Below, piece by piece: positions 7,422 to 15,362 of a stretch of DNA of 26,903 bases. The notes below the pieces were generated by a model. That model worked only from the letters and a program-made list of their open reading frames with translations. It was not told the DNA's origin and did no database searches. The position numbers and the translations under genes are program-made. How positions within the stretch are numbered: position 1 is the first letter of the stretch; every line of letters starts with the position of its first letter. The stretch covers positions 1-26,903 of the forward strand of contig CAYSNP010000023.1 in NCBI GenBank assembly GCA_964432485.1, given 5' to 3'. The stretch comes from CAYSNP01 sp964432485 (GTDB taxonomy: Bacteria; Bacillota; Clostridia; Christensenellales; DTU072).

Positions 7422-7934
7422 TTATACCATTTCCAGAATAACTTTTTCGGCATTGTCGCCTCTGCGGTTGCCAAGCCGAATAATACGGGTGTAACCGCCG
7501 CCTTGTCCCAGCTCCTGTTTGCGATTGGCATATTTGGGAGCATATTCGGTAAATATCTTTTCTATCAATGGATATTTAATATCTCTGGTACGCTCTCTAT
7601 ATTCGCTTTTGCTTTCCTTTTCGCCTTTGGGCTCTTTAATATCAGCAAGCACCGCCAGCATGCGCCTGCGTGCCGCCAGCTTTTTAGGTCCGTCATTGAT
7701 AAAGTCCACATCGATTTTTTCATCTTTGCGGTTGAGTTTTTGCTTTTTTACATTTACCGTATCAGTATAAGTTCTTATTGCCAAAGTTACCATTCTTTCT
7801 GCAACCCTGCGTGCTTCTTTTGCCCTTTGCAATGTGGTTTCAATCTTACCGTGCCAAAGCAGCTGAGAGGCTTGCGAGATTACCATTTGCACCCTTTGGT
7901 CTGTCCTTCTTCCCAGCTTTCTATTACCTGCCAT
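7422..7934 (-). CDS. rplQ: 50S ribosomal protein L17
   Basis: L17 lies near the peptide exit tunnel of the large subunit. The N-terminal core NRKLGRRTDQRVQM, the helix IETTLQRAKEARRVAERM (31-48) and the C-terminal GGYTRIIRLGNRRGDNA (144-160) are diagnostic. At 170 residues it is about 50 longer than the common 115-127. Extra lysine- and acid-rich segments lie around residues 60-82 and 97-115, between the two conserved halves. The ATG overlaps the rpoA stop by one base (TAATG), so translation is coupled. It is the last gene before the terminator. Confidence 0.96.
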   Translation of the reverse strand: MAGNRKLGRRTDQRVQMVISQASQLLWHGKIETTLQRAKEARRVAERMVTLAIRTYTDTVNVKKQKLNRKDEKIDVDFINDGPKKLAARRRMLAVLADIKEPKGEKESKSEYRERTRDIKYPLIEKIFTEYAPKYANRKQELGQGGGYTRIIRLGNRRGDNAEKVILEMV

Positions 7935-8899
7935 TATTTCTCTCCTTGCTCGTCTTTTTTATGCAGCCCCAGTCCGATAGCTTCCAGCTTGCTTATAACC
8001 TCGTCAAGAGATTTCCTGCCTAAGTTTCGCACTTTAAGCATATCCTCTTCCGTCCTCTTTACCAAATCTTCTACAGTAAATATGCCTACACGCTTTAGGC
8101 AATTTAAGGGACGAACAGATAGGTCCAGCTCCTCTACGCTCATTGAAAGTGCCTTGTTCTGTTCCGCACTATCCAAGCCCTTTAGGGTCTCCAAATCGCC
8201 CATTTCGTCTACCAAATTAATGAAAAGCTGCAAATGGTCGCATAGAATCTTAGCTGCAAGAGATATTACTTCTCTAGGGCTGGAGGCTATATTTGTCTTA
8301 ACAGATAAGGTAAGTTTGTCATAATCAATGCTTTGCTCTACCCTGGTGCTCTCCACCGCATAGGAACAGCTAAGCACGGGCGAGAAAATCGAGTCTATAG
8401 GGATATAGCCTATGGGCATATCAGGGCGGCGATTGTTTTCGCTGGAAACATACCCTCTCCCTTTTGCTATGGTAAGCACCATATCAATTTCACCATCTTC
8501 CTCAAGTGTGCAAATAACAAGCCCTTTATTAAGTGCCTCAATATCTTGCGGAAAGTCAATATCAGCAGCGGTAACTGTACCTGCAGCGTTAGCTTTCAGC
8601 CTTACATTATGGGTATAATTGGGGTCATCAGAATGCACTTTAACCGCAAGAGATTTGATATTTAAGATAATTTCGCAAACATCCTCCCTTACGCCGGGGA
8701 TAGTGCTGAACTCATGCATTATGCCTTCTATTCTAATGCCTATTACAGCAGCGCCGGGTAGCGCTGTTGCCAATATTCTTCTTAGGCTATTGCCTATTGT
8801 CGTGCCGTAACCTCTTTCAAGCGGCGAAATGACAAAGTTTGCTTCTGCACCGTTTGCGTTTTCGTATGCGGTAATTTCCGGCCTGACCATTTCCATCAT
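7934..8899 (-). CDS. rpoA: DNA-directed RNA polymerase subunit alpha
   Basis: The 321-residue alpha subunit nucleates RNA polymerase assembly and contacts activators and UP elements. The N-terminal dimerisation domain (about 1-235) holds LERGYGTTIGNSLRR (27-41). A linker follows, then the C-terminal domain (about 255-312) with LSVRPLNCL, where Arg263 and Asn266 match the DNA-binding Arg265 and Asn268 of E. coli, and VRNLGRKSLDE. AGGAGG lies 11 nt before the first of two adjacent Met codons; the second (8896) is equally possible. It sits between S4 and L17, the standard alpha-operon position. Confidence 0.98.
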   Translation of the reverse strand: MMEMVRPEITAYENANGAEANFVISPLERGYGTTIGNSLRRILATALPGAAVIGIRIEGIMHEFSTIPGVREDVCEIILNIKSLAVKVHSDDPNYTHNVRLKANAAGTVTAADIDFPQDIEALNKGLVICTLEEDGEIDMVLTIAKGRGYVSSENNRRPDMPIGYIPIDSIFSPVLSCSYAVESTRVEQSIDYDKLTLSVKTNIASSPREVISLAAKILCDHLQLFINLVDEMGDLETLKGLDSAEQNKALSMSVEELDLSVRPLNCLKRVGIFTVEDLVKRTEEDMLKVRNLGRKSLDEVISKLEAIGLGLHKKDEQGEK

Positions 8900-8934
8900 A
8901 ATTTTTCTAACCTCCTGTTATAAAAAAGGGAGTA

Positions 8935-9558
8935 CTATTTGGAATATAACTCAATAATTTTATGTTCTTCTATAGTTAAGTCAATATCCTCACGGGTAGG
9001 CAGCGCTATTATTTCTCCTGTAAGCGTAGCGCTGTCAAAAGTGAGCCATTTAGGAAGGTTGAGGATTTTGCTGCCTTTTAGCTCCTCAAAGAAGGGCTTG
9101 TCCCGCTTGTTTTCCTTAACTGCAACAATATCGCCTGCCTTAACGAGATAGCTGGGTATATCCACCCTTTTGCCATTGACTGTAATATGTCCATGATTGA
9201 CCAATTGTCGGGCCTGAGCGCGGCTTGAGCCGATACCCATACGGTATACAACATTATCCAGCCTTCTTTCAATTAAGGAAAGCATATTTTCGCCTGTAAC
9301 CCCACGCATTTTTTCTGCCATTTCGTAATATTTGCGGAATTGCTTTTCAAGCAGCCCGTAAGCTCTCTTGGTCTTTTGCTTTTCACGCAATTGAATGCTG
9401 TAAGGCGTGTTCTTTTTGCGCCTTGCCCCGTGCTGACCCGGAGGAGTGGGGCGATTGACTATTGCACATTTAGGCGAGAAGCATCTTTCACCTTTAAGAA
9501 ATAGTTTAGTCCCCTCTCTTCGACAAATGCGGCAATCCGCACCTGTATATCTAGCCAT
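8935..9558 (-). CDS. rpsD: 30S ribosomal protein S4, zinc-binding form
   Basis: A primary 16S rRNA-binding protein, 207 residues from the chosen start. The upstream in-frame extension to 9627 is rejected because MARYTGADCR is the family N-terminus and GGAGG precedes it. Cys9, Cys12, Cys26 and Cys31 form the zinc site of the C+ type of S4. The S4 RNA-binding domain is visible at RRLDNVVYRMGIGSSRAQAR and the following HGHITVNGKRV. S4 is a known translational autoregulator in several bacteria. Here it lies in the S13-S11-S4-alpha-L17 block downstream of a structured leader, which makes such control plausible. Confidence 0.97.
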   Translation of the reverse strand: MARYTGADCRICRREGTKLFLKGERCFSPKCAIVNRPTPPGQHGARRKKNTPYSIQLREKQKTKRAYGLLEKQFRKYYEMAEKMRGVTGENMLSLIERRLDNVVYRMGIGSSRAQARQLVNHGHITVNGKRVDIPSYLVKAGDIVAVKENKRDKPFFEELKGSKILNLPKWLTFDSATLTGEIIALPTREDIDLTIEEHKIIELYSK

Positions 9559-9571
9559 TGGTAACCTCCAA

Positions 9572-9964
9572 TTATAATCTTCTCTTTTTAGGCGGACGAC
9601 ATCCATTGTGAGGAATGGGTGAAACATCCTGAATCTTAGTGACCTCTATTTCTGCAGTTTGCAGAGCACGGATGGCAGATTCCCTGCCTTGTCCCGGACC
9701 TTTGACATATACTTCTACTTGGCGTATACCGTTGAGCTTTGCAACCTTAGCAGCATCTTCCGCTACCATTTGAGCGGCAAAAGGAGTAGATTTTCTGCTG
9801 CCTTTCAGCCCAATTTTACCCGAAGAAGACCAGCTTATCGCATTGCCTCCCATATCTGTAAAAGTAACGATGGTATTGTTAAAAGAGCAATGTATATGAG
9901 CTTGTCCTTTATCTATCCTTTTAAGGTCTTTTCTCTTTTTTATTGTTGACTTCCTGACAGCCAT
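9572..9964 (-). CDS. rpsK: 30S ribosomal protein S11
   Basis: S11 sits on the platform of the small subunit near the E-site mRNA. The 130-residue length, AHIHCSFNNTIVTFTDMGG (22-40), KGPGQGRESAIRAL and the C-terminal PHNGCRPPKKRRL are typical, with a basic N-terminal tail rather longer on Lys than E. coli S11. AAGGAG precedes the ATG. Its stop lies 13 nt upstream of the S4 start. Confidence 0.98.
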   Translation of the reverse strand: MAVRKSTIKKRKDLKRIDKGQAHIHCSFNNTIVTFTDMGGNAISWSSSGKIGLKGSRKSTPFAAQMVAEDAAKVAKLNGIRQVEVYVKGPGQGRESAIRALQTAEIEVTKIQDVSPIPHNGCRPPKKRRL

Positions 9965-9975
9965 TATCTTTCTCC

Positions 9976-10350
9976 TTAACCCTTTTTCTTAGTGCGACCG
10001 ACGGTGCGCTTCTTGCCTTTGCGTGTGCGTGCGTTTTGCTTAGTGTTTTGTCCCCGCACAGGCAGTCCTTTTCTATGCCTAATACCCCGATAGCAGCCAA
10101 TTTCCATCAGTCTTTTAACATTAAGCATATTTTCCCGTTTTAGGTCGCCTTCTACCCTTATATGGTTGTCAATATATTTACGGATAAGAGCAGCTTGGTC
10201 TTCGGTAAGGTCTACAACTCTGGTATTAGGATCTATATTAGTTTCCTTTAAGATTTTGTTAGATGTGACCCTGCCTATGCCATAGATATAGGTGAGCCCT
10301 ATTTCTATTCTCTTCTCACGCGGCAAGTCTACGCCTGCAATACGAGCCAT
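9976..10350 (-). CDS. rpsM: 30S ribosomal protein S13
   Basis: S13 is the small-subunit head protein that contacts the P-site tRNA and 50S bridge B1. Diagnostic features are MARIAGVDLPREKRIEIGLTYIYGIG at the start, the HhH-like centre, and the very basic tail RGIRHRKGLPVRGQNTKQNARTRKGKK. At 124 residues it has normal length. GGAGG precedes the ATG. Unlike most genes in the cluster it is separated from its upstream neighbour L36 by 137 nt, which holds a promoter and leader. Confidence 0.98.
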   Translation of the reverse strand: MARIAGVDLPREKRIEIGLTYIYGIGRVTSNKILKETNIDPNTRVVDLTEDQAALIRKYIDNHIRVEGDLKRENMLNVKRLMEIGCYRGIRHRKGLPVRGQNTKQNARTRKGKKRTVGRTKKKG

Positions 10351-10379
10351 CTATAACCTCCAATTAATCTATCTTTTTG

Positions 10380-10428
10380 GTAACGGGCTTTTTTTTGCAC
10401 TTTTCTGCCCGATTGTAACCGATTTTCG
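10380..10428 (-). promoter_or_regulatory. Structured leader before rpsM, possible S4-responsive element
   Basis: In the rpsM leader CGGGC and GCCCG can pair across a loop rich in A on the transcript. Flanking GGTTAC/GTTACC can extend the stem with one mismatch and an internal loop. The position matches the leader where S4 represses the alpha operon in E. coli. Function here is inferred from position only; no pseudoknot was demonstrated. Confidence 0.35.
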
Positions 10429-10452
10429 CCATATCTAAACTTGAACTAGGCT

Positions 10453-10482
10453 ATTATAGCATAATTGTTTTGCAAATAGCAA
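10453..10482 (-). promoter_or_regulatory. Internal promoter between L36 and S13
   Basis: On the minus strand TTGCTA (10477-10482) is followed after 18 nt by a perfect TATAAT (10453-10458). The start point would be near 10446, giving a leader of about 95 nt. It would allow S13-S11-S4-RpoA-L17 to be expressed apart from the upstream S10/spc genes. Confidence 0.6.
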
Positions 10483-10487
10483 ATAAT

Positions 10488-10604
10488 TTAGCCTTGTTTC
10501 TGCTTATGCTTAGGATATTTACTACATATAATCATCACTTTACCGTTGCGCTTAATTACCTTACATTTATCGCAAATCGGCTTTACCGATGGCCTAACCT
10601 TCAT
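10488..10604 (-). CDS. rpmJ: 50S ribosomal protein L36, zinc form
   Basis: A 38-residue zinc ribbon protein of the large subunit, MKVRPSVKPICDKCK at the start and PKHKQKQG at the end. Cys11, Cys14, Cys27 and His33 form the metal site, so this is the zinc-containing paralogue. GGAGG lies about 7 nt upstream and overlaps the infA stop. It follows infA by 12 nt and precedes the rpsM leader. Confidence 0.97.
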   Translation of the reverse strand: MKVRPSVKPICDKCKVIKRNGKVMIICSKYPKHKQKQG

Positions 10605-10616
10605 TTGCTTGTCCTC

Positions 10617-10838
10617 CTATTTCTTGTTGCGGTAAATTATCCTGCCTTTGTTTAAGTCATAAGGGCTCATAGCCACTTTTACAGAGTCACCTACGCATAC
10701 TTTTATGTATCTGACCCGCATTTTGCCGGCAAGGTATGCAAGGATAGTATGACCGTTGGTCAGCTCCACCTTAAACTTAGTACCGGGTAAAATCTCTGTA
10801 ATTGTGCCTTCGACTTCGATTATGTCGTCCTTAGACAT
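10617..10838 (-). CDS. infA: Translation initiation factor IF-1
   Basis: A 73-residue OB-fold protein that binds the ribosomal A site during initiation. MSKDDIIEVEGTITEILPGTKFKVEL at the start, GHTILAYLAGKMR in the middle and YDLNKGRIIYRNK at the end are all family signatures. CGGAGG precedes the ATG. It lies 11 nt after the KOW-protein gene and 12 nt before L36. Confidence 0.98.
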   Translation of the reverse strand: MSKDDIIEVEGTITEILPGTKFKVELTNGHTILAYLAGKMRVRYIKVCVGDSVKVAMSPYDLNKGRIIYRNKK

Positions 10839-10849
10839 GCAAACCTCCG

Positions 10850-11116
10850 TTAATTATAGATTTTGAGCGCACTAAAAAGTTCCGCATCAAATATTTTAGT
10901 GTTATTTGCTAACTTATCCGCAATCTTTTGTATAACCTCGCCCTCGTTTTTCAAGTGCTTGATTTTCTTTAGCTTGGCTTTGGCAAGCAAGCGTGTTTTC
11001 CCGTCAGCAATACGCACAAAATCACTATCTACTATTTCAACTACAAGAAAGAATCTGCCCTTATCTCTACCTGCCCGAGAATATACCACGCTGCCCAGCG
11101 TTATGGGTTGATACAT
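10850..11116 (-). CDS. KOW-domain RNA-binding protein (L14e/L6e/L27e-like)
   Basis: An 88-residue protein starting LGSVVYSRAGRDKGRFFLVVEIVDSDFVRIADGKTR, an SH3-like KOW barrel with the Gly-Arg-Asp-Lys-Gly loop, followed by a basic helix with repeated KLKKIKHLK. Proteins of this type are regularly found between map and infA in Clostridia and are annotated as KOW domain RNA-binding or L14E/L6E/L27E-like proteins. A ribosome-associated role is inferred from fold and operon; its molecular function is not known to me. It follows map by 10 nt with a modest GAGG site. Confidence 0.85.
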   Translation of the reverse strand: MYQPITLGSVVYSRAGRDKGRFFLVVEIVDSDFVRIADGKTRLLAKAKLKKIKHLKNEGEVIQKIADKLANNTKIFDAELFSALKIYN

Positions 11117-11126
11117 ACTTGTTGCC

Positions 11127-11873
11127 TCACAAAGTTAATATTTCCACTCCTTCAGCAGTCACTATAATAGTATTTTCATAATGAGCCGAAGGTTGGCTGT
11201 CGGCGGTAATAACCGTCCAGTTATCCTTTGCCACCCTTACTTCATAACCGCCCGCGCAAATCATTGGTTCAATAGCAAGAGCCATACCTGCGCTTATGCG
11301 TTCCCCTTTGCCGCGGACGCCATAGTTAGGCACATAAGGGTCTTCGTGCAAATCCTCTCCAATCCCGTGCCCTACCAGACTCCTTACCACGCTAAAGCCA
11401 TTGCGCTCAGCGTGCTCTTGAATAGTAGCGCCCAAATCCCCCAGCCTTACGCCTTCGGCAATCATATTAATTCCTGCAAAAAAGCATTCCTTTGTAACAC
11501 GGGCAAGTTTTTCCTTTAATGCGCTAACTTTTCCAATGCGTATGGTGCGCGCCGCATCTGCATGCAACCCTTTGAAGGCCGCGCCTGTATCTATTTTAAG
11601 CAGCATACCTTCTTGCAGCACCCTTTGGTTGGGTATACCGTGCACCACTTCGTGGTCTATACTGGTGCAAAGCGTGCCGGGGAAGCCGTTATAGCCCAGA
11701 AAACTTGGTGCGGCATTTTGCGAAATAATATAGTTATACGCCAACTTATCTAAGGCTTTGGTGGTAACTCCTTCCTTAGCATGTTCTTGTACTAAATTGA
11801 GAGTGTCCCTTACAATTTCGCCCGCTTTGCGCATAAGCTGTATTTGACTTTCGCTTTTTATCTTAATTGCCAC
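11127..11873 (-). CDS. map: Methionine aminopeptidase, type I
   Basis: A 248-residue metalloenzyme that removes the N-terminal Met from nascent proteins. Metal ligands are all present: Asp95 (KIDTG), Asp106 (HADAART), His169 (LVGHGIG), Glu202 (AIEPM) and Glu233 (HYENT), with His78 as the substrate-side residue. The start is GTG, 11 bases inside the end of adk, preceded by AGAAAGG, so it is coupled to adk translation. No N-terminal zinc finger is present, as is usual for type Ia. Confidence 0.97.
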   Translation of the reverse strand: MAIKIKSESQIQLMRKAGEIVRDTLNLVQEHAKEGVTTKALDKLAYNYIISQNAAPSFLGYNGFPGTLCTSIDHEVVHGIPNQRVLQEGMLLKIDTGAAFKGLHADAARTIRIGKVSALKEKLARVTKECFFAGINMIAEGVRLGDLGATIQEHAERNGFSVVRSLVGHGIGEDLHEDPYVPNYGVRGKGERISAGMALAIEPMICAGGYEVRVAKDNWTVITADSQPSAHYENTIIVTAEGVEILTL

Positions 11874-12486
11874 TAATCAACCTTTCTACTTCCTTGAATG
11901 TTTGGGCTACATTGCTGTTGCCATCTACATTATAAAGTATATTCTTTGACTTGTAATACTCTATAAGCGGAGCGGTTTGCTTTTCATATACTGCAAGTCT
12001 ATTTTTAACCGTTGCTTCTTTATCATCTTCCCTTTGGTAGAGCAGTCCGCCGCACTTAGTACAAAACACGCCTTGATAGGTGCTTATATGGTATACTTCG
12101 CCGCAATTGCAAGCCCGCCTGCCGGCAAGCCTGCCTATCACTAGCGAAAAGTCAACTTCTATATTAATCACATAATCAATTTCGGTGATTTTATCCAGCG
12201 ATTGCGCTTGGCTAATGGTGCGAGGAAACCCGTCCAGTATAAATCCTTGCTGGCAATCCTCTTTCTTTAGCCTTTCCGCTACAATATCTATTACCACTTC
12301 GTCAGGGACAAGCTCCCCTCTATCCATAAAACTTTGCGCATACTTGCCTAGCTGTGTTTTTTCCGCAATATTTTGCCTAAACACATCTCCCGTCGAAATA
12401 TGAGGGATATTGTACTTATTTTTAATAAGAGAGGCTTGACTGCCTTTGCCCGCGCCCGGTGCGCCCAAAAGAATTATTCGTATCAT
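11863..12486 (-). CDS. adk: Adenylate kinase with zinc-type LID
   Basis: This enzyme interconverts ATP + AMP with 2 ADP in the cytoplasm. The P-loop GAPGAGKGSQ covers residues 8-17 (Lys14), followed by the AMP-binding helices and DGFPRT (85-90). The LID carries Cys126, Cys128, Cys142 and Cys145. The first pair is CNC where most zinc-binding adenylate kinases have CxxC, a one-residue deletion. At 207 residues it is about 8 shorter than usual. It overlaps secY by 4 nt (ATGA) and map by 11 nt, the standard secY-adk-map order. Confidence 0.97.
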   Translation of the reverse strand: MIRIILLGAPGAGKGSQASLIKNKYNIPHISTGDVFRQNIAEKTQLGKYAQSFMDRGELVPDEVVIDIVAERLKKEDCQQGFILDGFPRTISQAQSLDKITEIDYVINIEVDFSLVIGRLAGRRACNCGEVYHISTYQGVFCTKCGGLLYQREDDKEATVKNRLAVYEKQTAPLIEYYKSKNILYNVDGNSNVAQTFKEVERLISGN

Positions 12487-13802
12487 TTTAAGAATCCCTT
12501 ATTGTGTCTGACTAATAGTTGCGATTCTAGCTGCTGCTGGAACTCAAGCGCCACGCTGACAGCAATCAGCAGTCCTGTTGCGCTAAAGGATTTGCTTAGT
12601 CCAAGTTTGGAGAATCCGTCCAGCTTCAAAATAAAAGTAGGAATAAGAGCAACGAAAGCAAGGAACAGCGCTCCAAACAGCACTATACGGTTGTTAATCT
12701 TTTTAAGGTAGTCGCTTGTGGGCTTGCCCGGTCTGATACCGGGTACAAAGCCGCCGTTACTTTGAATCATCTTTGCTACATCATCGGGATTGAACTGTAT
12801 TTGCGAGTAGAAATAAGCAAAGAAGATAATTAGGACAAATACAAGCAAAGGATATAAGTTGCCATCGCCTGTACCAAACCAAGTGATATACCATTGTCCC
12901 CCTTTAGTTGCGCCCCAGCCTGCAAATGAAATAATCATTTGAGGGAACATAATCAAAGAGCTTGCAAAAATAATGGGCATAACGCCGCTGGCATTGACTT
13001 TGATAGGTATATGGGTAGACTGTCCGCCATACATTTTATTGCCTTTTATTTGTTTGGCATAATGCACGCTAATTTTTCTATCCGCCAGGTCCACAAACAC
13101 TATTAGCCCAAAGAGCAAGATAACCAGCAAGAAGAATGCCAGCAGAAACCATACTTCGGTAGTATCTCCGGCCTTTAACGAGTTGGGCAATGCACTGATA
13201 GCCCCTAACAGCGACATGCCAAGGGAGGATATTATGCCAATAAAGATTATTAGCGAAGTACCGTTACCTATACCATACTCGGTGATACGCTCCCCAAGCC
13301 ACATTACCAGCGAGCTGCCTCCGGTAAGGATGATAACTATAAAAATCATGGTAAAGATTTCCGATGCTTGAGAATCGCCAAAAGCGGGCTTGATATAAGC
13401 CTTCCAACTAAACATAACGCCAATGGCTTGAACTACAGCAAGCAGCACCGCAAAATACCGGGTATACTCCGTAATCTTTTTTCTGCCCTCTTCTCCTTCT
13501 TTGCTAAGTTTTTCTAGTTTAGGGATAATCAAGGTAAGCAACTGCATTATAATAAAGGAGTTAATAAAAGGGATAATACCTAGCGCAAAGATAGTACCGT
13601 TTTGCAGCGAGCCGCCGGTAATAGCGGACAGCAATTGCAAAAAGTCATTATCTTTAAGCGTGGCAAAGCCCATTTGTCCTACATTCAAACCGGGGATAGG
13701 CACAAAACAACCCAATCTATATATAAGAATAATCAAAAAAGTATAAAACAATTTCTTTCTTATATCCGGCGCTTTTAATGCATTTTTTAGTGTTTGCAAC
13801 AT
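12483..13802 (-). CDS. secY: Preprotein translocase subunit SecY
   Basis: The central channel of the Sec translocon, 439 residues with ten predicted transmembrane helices. Visible motifs are GCFVPIPGLN after TM1, the plug region, ITEYGIGNGTSLIIFIGI (168-185), and NPDDVAKMIQSNGGFVPGIRPGKPT in the large cytosolic loop that contacts SecA or the ribosome. It lies 1 nt downstream of L15 and overlaps adk by 4 nt, as in other spc operons. Confidence 0.98.
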   Translation of the reverse strand: MLQTLKNALKAPDIRKKLFYTFLIILIYRLGCFVPIPGLNVGQMGFATLKDNDFLQLLSAITGGSLQNGTIFALGIIPFINSFIIMQLLTLIIPKLEKLSKEGEEGRKKITEYTRYFAVLLAVVQAIGVMFSWKAYIKPAFGDSQASEIFTMIFIVIILTGGSSLVMWLGERITEYGIGNGTSLIIFIGIISSLGMSLLGAISALPNSLKAGDTTEVWFLLAFFLLVILLFGLIVFVDLADRKISVHYAKQIKGNKMYGGQSTHIPIKVNASGVMPIIFASSLIMFPQMIISFAGWGATKGGQWYITWFGTGDGNLYPLLVFVLIIFFAYFYSQIQFNPDDVAKMIQSNGGFVPGIRPGKPTSDYLKKINNRIVLFGALFLAFVALIPTFILKLDGFSKLGLSKSFSATGLLIAVSVALEFQQQLESQLLVRHNKGFLK

Positions 13803-13803
13803 T

Positions 13804-14247
13804 TTATACTACCTCTGCCTTTCCGCCTGCACCCTCAATTTTTTCTTGTGCAGACTTGGTAAATTTGCTGGCTTTAACTGTTAGTTTTTTAGTAAGAGCG
13901 CCTTCGCCCAACACCTTTAAGCCCGCAGGAGCAATTTTGCTGATTACCCCGTTTTCTTTAAGCATTTGAGCGTCAATTACAGTATCATTATCAAATATTT
14001 CTAACTTTGCAACATTGCAAATAGTATATTCTGCCTTAAAGATATTGGTAAAGCCTCTTTTAGGGATACGCCTGACCAAAGGCATTTGTCCGCCTTCAAA
14101 ACCCGGCCGCACGCCTCCGCCGCTTCGGGCATTTTGCCCTTTATGTCCTTTACCGCTTGTCTTGCCAAGCCCTGAGCCTATGCCGCGCCCTTTTCTTTTT
14201 CTATCTTTAGTAGCGCCCGGAGCCGGAGCTAAAGAATGTAATTTCAT
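13804..14247 (-). CDS. rplO: 50S ribosomal protein L15
   Basis: A late-assembly large-subunit protein of 147 residues. The start MKLHSLAPAPGATKDRKRKGRGIGSGLGKTSGKGHKGQ is the family N-terminal extended tail, and RRIPKRGFTN plus the C-terminal GKAEV fold complete it. AGGAGG lies upstream of the ATG at good distance. It directly precedes secY. Confidence 0.98.
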   Translation of the reverse strand: MKLHSLAPAPGATKDRKRKGRGIGSGLGKTSGKGHKGQNARSGGGVRPGFEGGQMPLVRRIPKRGFTNIFKAEYTICNVAKLEIFDNDTVIDAQMLKENGVISKIAPAGLKVLGEGALTKKLTVKASKFTKSAQEKIEGAGGKAEVV

Positions 14248-14261
14248 ATAGTTATAACCTC

Positions 14262-14444
14262 CTAATCTGCCTGTTCCACCTTAACAAGATGGGCAACAAC
14301 CTTTAGCATGCCTTGCAGAACTTTGCTATCCTCGAAAGTTACGCTTCTGCCTATCTTTCTCAGTCCTAAAGCTGCCATTGTATCTTTTTGCTTTTTTAAT
14401 CTGCCAATAGTGCTTCTTGTTTGGGTTATCTTTAATTTAGCCAT
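14262..14444 (-). CDS. rpmD: 50S ribosomal protein L30
   Basis: A 60-residue protein with the ferredoxin-like L30 pattern: KLKITQTRSTIGRLKKQKDTMAALGLRKIGRSV followed by a short helix ending MLKVVAHLVKVE. CGGAGG precedes the ATG. It lies between S5 and L15, the expected place. Confidence 0.97.
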   Translation of the reverse strand: MAKLKITQTRSTIGRLKKQKDTMAALGLRKIGRSVTFEDSKVLQGMLKVVAHLVKVEQAD

Positions 14445-14457
14445 AGCCTTACCTCCG

Positions 14458-14970
14458 TTAGCTCAATATCTCTTCTACACTTTTTCCACGAAGAGCCGCA
14501 ATCTTTTCCGCCGAACGCAAAGAGCGCAGCCCCGCAATTGTAGCTTTTACGCAATTGATAGGATTGTTAGAGCCTACGGACTTTGTCCTAATATCTTTGA
14601 TACCGCTTGCCTCTAGTACGCTTCTGACAGGACCGCCCGCTATCACGCCCGTTCCTTCCTCGGCAGGGAGCAGGAGCACATGGCCGCTACCGTACTTGCC
14701 TATTGTAGAATGAGGAATGGTATTGCCGTCCAGGCTGATTTGAAACATATCTTTTTGAGCCGCTTTATTAGCTTTTTCAATAGCTTCCGGCACTTCTGCC
14801 GCTTTACCAAAGCCCATACCAATCTTACCAAAACCGTCGCCTACTACAACCAATGCGGCAAAGCGCATATTTCTACCGCCTTTTACCACCTTAGTTACCC
14901 TGTTAATGCTAACGGTCTTTCTAATTAAGTCGTCTTTAGCCTCTCTCTTAAATCTTTCAGTCCTTGCCAT
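14458..14970 (-). CDS. rpsE: 30S ribosomal protein S5
   Basis: S5 lies at the mRNA entry channel and influences decoding accuracy. Residues 8-80 contain the double-stranded RNA-binding-like domain (TVSINRVTKVVKGGRNMRF and VGDGFGKIGMGFGKAAEVPEAI). The C-terminal domain has VLLLPAEEGTGVIAGGPVRSVLEASGI and KSVGSNNPINCVKAT. Length 170 is normal. AGGAG precedes the ATG, 9 nt after L18. Confidence 0.98.
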   Translation of the reverse strand: MARTERFKREAKDDLIRKTVSINRVTKVVKGGRNMRFAALVVVGDGFGKIGMGFGKAAEVPEAIEKANKAAQKDMFQISLDGNTIPHSTIGKYGSGHVLLLPAEEGTGVIAGGPVRSVLEASGIKDIRTKSVGSNNPINCVKATIAGLRSLRSAEKIAALRGKSVEEILS

Positions 14971-14979
14971 TTTTCTCTC

Positions 14980-15348
14980 CTAAAACTTCAATCCGGCTTC
15001 TCTTGCGCCCTCAGCTACCGCTTGCACTCTGCCCGTATAAATATAGCCGCCTCTGTCAAATACCACATTTTCGATACCTGCAGCCAATGCTTTTTTTGCA
15101 ACTTGCTGACCTACAAACTTAGCGGCATCTATTTTGCTCATTTTTGCAATGCTGCTTGCCACTTCTTTTTCTAAAGTGCTGCTTGCCGCCAGCGTATGTC
15201 CTTTGGTATCGTCAATAACTTGGGCATAAGTATGATTAAGTGACTTGAAAACGCAAAGGCGCAGTCTTTCGGGAGTGCCTGTAATAGCTTTTCTGATACG
15301 CTTATGGATTTTGCTTCTTTTCTTGTTTCTATCAATTTTTGTAATCAT
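14980..15348 (-). CDS. rplR: 50S ribosomal protein L18
   Basis: A 122-residue 5S rRNA-binding protein. The basic N-terminus (KKRSKIHKRIRKAITGTPERLRL) and the core FKSLNHTYAQVIDDTKGHTLAASST, ending FDRGGYIYTGRVQAVAEGAREAGLKF, are diagnostic. AAGGAG lies upstream of the ATG. Confidence 0.98.
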   Translation of the reverse strand: MITKIDRNKKRSKIHKRIRKAITGTPERLRLCVFKSLNHTYAQVIDDTKGHTLAASSTLEKEVASSIAKMSKIDAAKFVGQQVAKKALAAGIENVVFDRGGYIYTGRVQAVAEGAREAGLKF

Positions 15349-15362
15349 ATTTGGCGCTCCTT

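Noticed and set aside
7503..8324. 273-residue open frame on plus opposite L17 and rpoA
   Set aside because: Antisense shadow of two certain genes; composition dominated by Ser, Leu and Phe as expected from the reverse frame, no ribosome binding site.
9078..9627. Extended S4 start at 9627 and a 64-residue frame inside S4
   Set aside because: The canonical MARYTG start with a good ribosome binding site lies at 9558; the other frame is a shadow.
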